A stretch of DNA of 35,403 nucleotides from DASZUC01 sp035547775 (GTDB lineage: Bacteria; Patescibacteriota; Saccharimonadia; Saccharimonadales; UBA4665): NCBI GenBank assembly GCA_035547775.1, contig DASZUC010000012.1:1-35403 (forward strand). Reading direction: 5' to 3'. Numbering within the stretch: position 1 is the stretch's first letter; every line of letters starts with the position of its first letter. The notes under the pieces are model-generated. The model worked only from the letters and a program-made list of their open reading frames with translations. It did no database searches and was not told where the DNA came from. Below, one piece after another: positions 34,641-35,403 of the stretch. Made by a program: the position numbers and the translations under genes.

Positions 34641-35403
34641 GTGCGCTCCGCCAGACCCACGGCCACACTAAATTGATTCGCCAAGGCTAGCAGTTCGTTC
34701 TGGCGGTCGGGGCTAAAGGTTACACCCCGCCAGGCGTTGCCAATCTCCACGTTGACACCAAATTTATTAGCCAAGTACAGCGGAAATTCTGGCATAACTG
34801 AGGCACCACCGGTAACAATGAGACGACCAATCTTACTCACTGGGTAGCGGGCTTGGAAGAATTTGATGGATTTGTCGATTTCACTAACTAGTAAGTCAAT
34901 GGTGCCGCTAATAGCTTGGTAAATCTGGCCCTCGAGCTTTTCTTTGCTCAAACCAAATTTGAAAACAAATTGTTCGGCCTGTTTTTCATCGATGTTGAGA
35001 TTTTGGGTGGCAGCACGAATAACTGCTTCCACACCGGTAGGAATCGAACGAGTGAGATGGGCTGCACCATTCAATACCACCACGAGGTCAGTCGAACGAC
35101 GACCAATGTCCAGTACTAATTCAGCCGCCAGGGCTTCATTCGGCACGAGTGCACGAGCCATAGCCAGGTTGTCTGGCTCAAAAGCAATGACATTCAAACC
35201 AATTGATTCCAGCATATCGAGGCGATTTTCCACAAAGTCGTTAGGCACGCTACTCAGTAGAATCTCTTGTTTAGTTTTGTCGGCCGGCGAATCGCCCAAC
35301 AGCGCCCAGTCAATTTTAGACTCAGCTAGGGGCGTAGGAATCAAAGCATCAGCCTGGTAGCGAATAGCTTGCGCTAGATCGCTGGCGGGCAGACGGTCCA
35401 CAT
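34637..35403 (-). CDS. pilM: Type IV pilus protein PilM, C-terminal part
   Basis: About 255 residues are visible; the N-terminus lies beyond the right edge (full PilM is about 350). An actin-like ATPase fold: AIRYQADALIPTPLAESKIDW is the IRxxAxxxIPxP motif, ELVLDIGRRSTDLVVVLNGAAHLTRSIPTG is the phosphate-2 region, and KIGRLIVTGGASVMPEFPLYLANKFG is the adenosine motif. PilM is the cytoplasmic ring that binds PilN. An in-frame GTG at 35401 is not taken as the start because the family needs about 100 more residues. Confidence 0.92.
   Translation of the reverse strand, partial: VDRLPASDLAQAIRYQADALIPTPLAESKIDWALLGDSPADKTKQEILLSSVPNDFVENRLDMLESIGLNVIAFEPDNLAMARALVPNEALAAELVLDIGRRSTDLVVVLNGAAHLTRSIPTGVEAVIRAATQNLNIDEKQAEQFVFKFGLSKEKLEGQIYQAISGTIDLLVSEIDKSIKFFQARYPVSKIGRLIVTGGASVMPEFPLYLANKFGVNVEIGNAWRGVTFSPDRQNELLALANQFSVAVGLAERT

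Noticed and set aside
1..35403. CRISPR arrays, insertion sequences, prophage modules
   Set aside because: No evenly spaced direct repeats, no transposase or phage structural genes. The only recombinase is of standard Xer type without flanking att-like repeats.

Overview
The window looks like a chromosomal segment of a Candidate Phyla Radiation (Patescibacteria) bacterium. Candidatus Saccharibacteria is my best guess, but this is inferred from gene content and style and not from a marker tree. The genes are small and compact. There is a complete-looking type IV pilus locus with Saccharibacteria-style prepilins, and short stand-alone membrane genes. UGA behaves as an ordinary stop. Many first genes of transcription units have a -10 box only 6-9 bases before the ATG and no Shine-Dalgarno, so leaderless mRNAs seem common; genes inside operons carry good Shine-Dalgarno sites.

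Left part (1-10,340): the end of rplT, RNase P RNA with a large P12 insertion, and an operon of a tiny membrane protein, YggT and a carbinolamine-dehydratase/RNase H fusion. Next come tRNA-Pro, a membrane protein, a likely unrecognised structured RNA, a site-2 protease and rpmB. An odd tRNA-Arg-like gene follows, then a degenerate MBL-fold protein with a winged-helix regulator, miaA, an alkyltransferase-like protein with a nucleotidase, and thrS with a T-box leader. The section ends at tRNA-Val.

Middle (10,340-22,970) is the more accessory section. It holds a conserved-looking orphan and an 852-residue surface protein that joins Fn3-like domains to a cytoplasmic UBP-type zinc finger. It also holds a small ORF with its own terminator, an NrdR-like ATP-cone regulator, a processive family-2 glycosyltransferase and a partner membrane protein. 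tRNA-Gly and tRNA-Thr are separated by an array of hairpins. After them lies a patch of four unknown genes (16.9-19.8 kb), three of which have GC-rich codons, strong promoters, hairpin leaders and Shine-Dalgarno sites. Two of these three share a 3' structured terminator element. A PpiC-type foldase, a bacterial PH-domain protein, tRNA-Arg(CCU), an unexplained 390-base non-coding stretch and ndk close the section.

Right part (23,050-35,403): a XerC/D-like tyrosine recombinase, convergent with a type IV pilus cluster read on the minus strand. The cluster order is pilM (cut by the window edge), pilN, pilO-like, a small PilP-position protein, pilB, pilT, pilC, the major pilin (own promoter and terminator), prepilin peptidase pilD, and four minor prepilins. 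Palindromic interspersed repeats occur between genes, and one sits in frame inside pilD.

Together the genes cover translation and tRNA maturation, envelope biogenesis and surface attachment or twitching, as expected for a small host-attached bacterium. The most unusual points are the dehydratase/RNase H fusion, the Fn3/UBP-finger surface protein, the widespread leaderless promoters, the in-frame repeat in pilD, and several structured RNAs of unknown identity.
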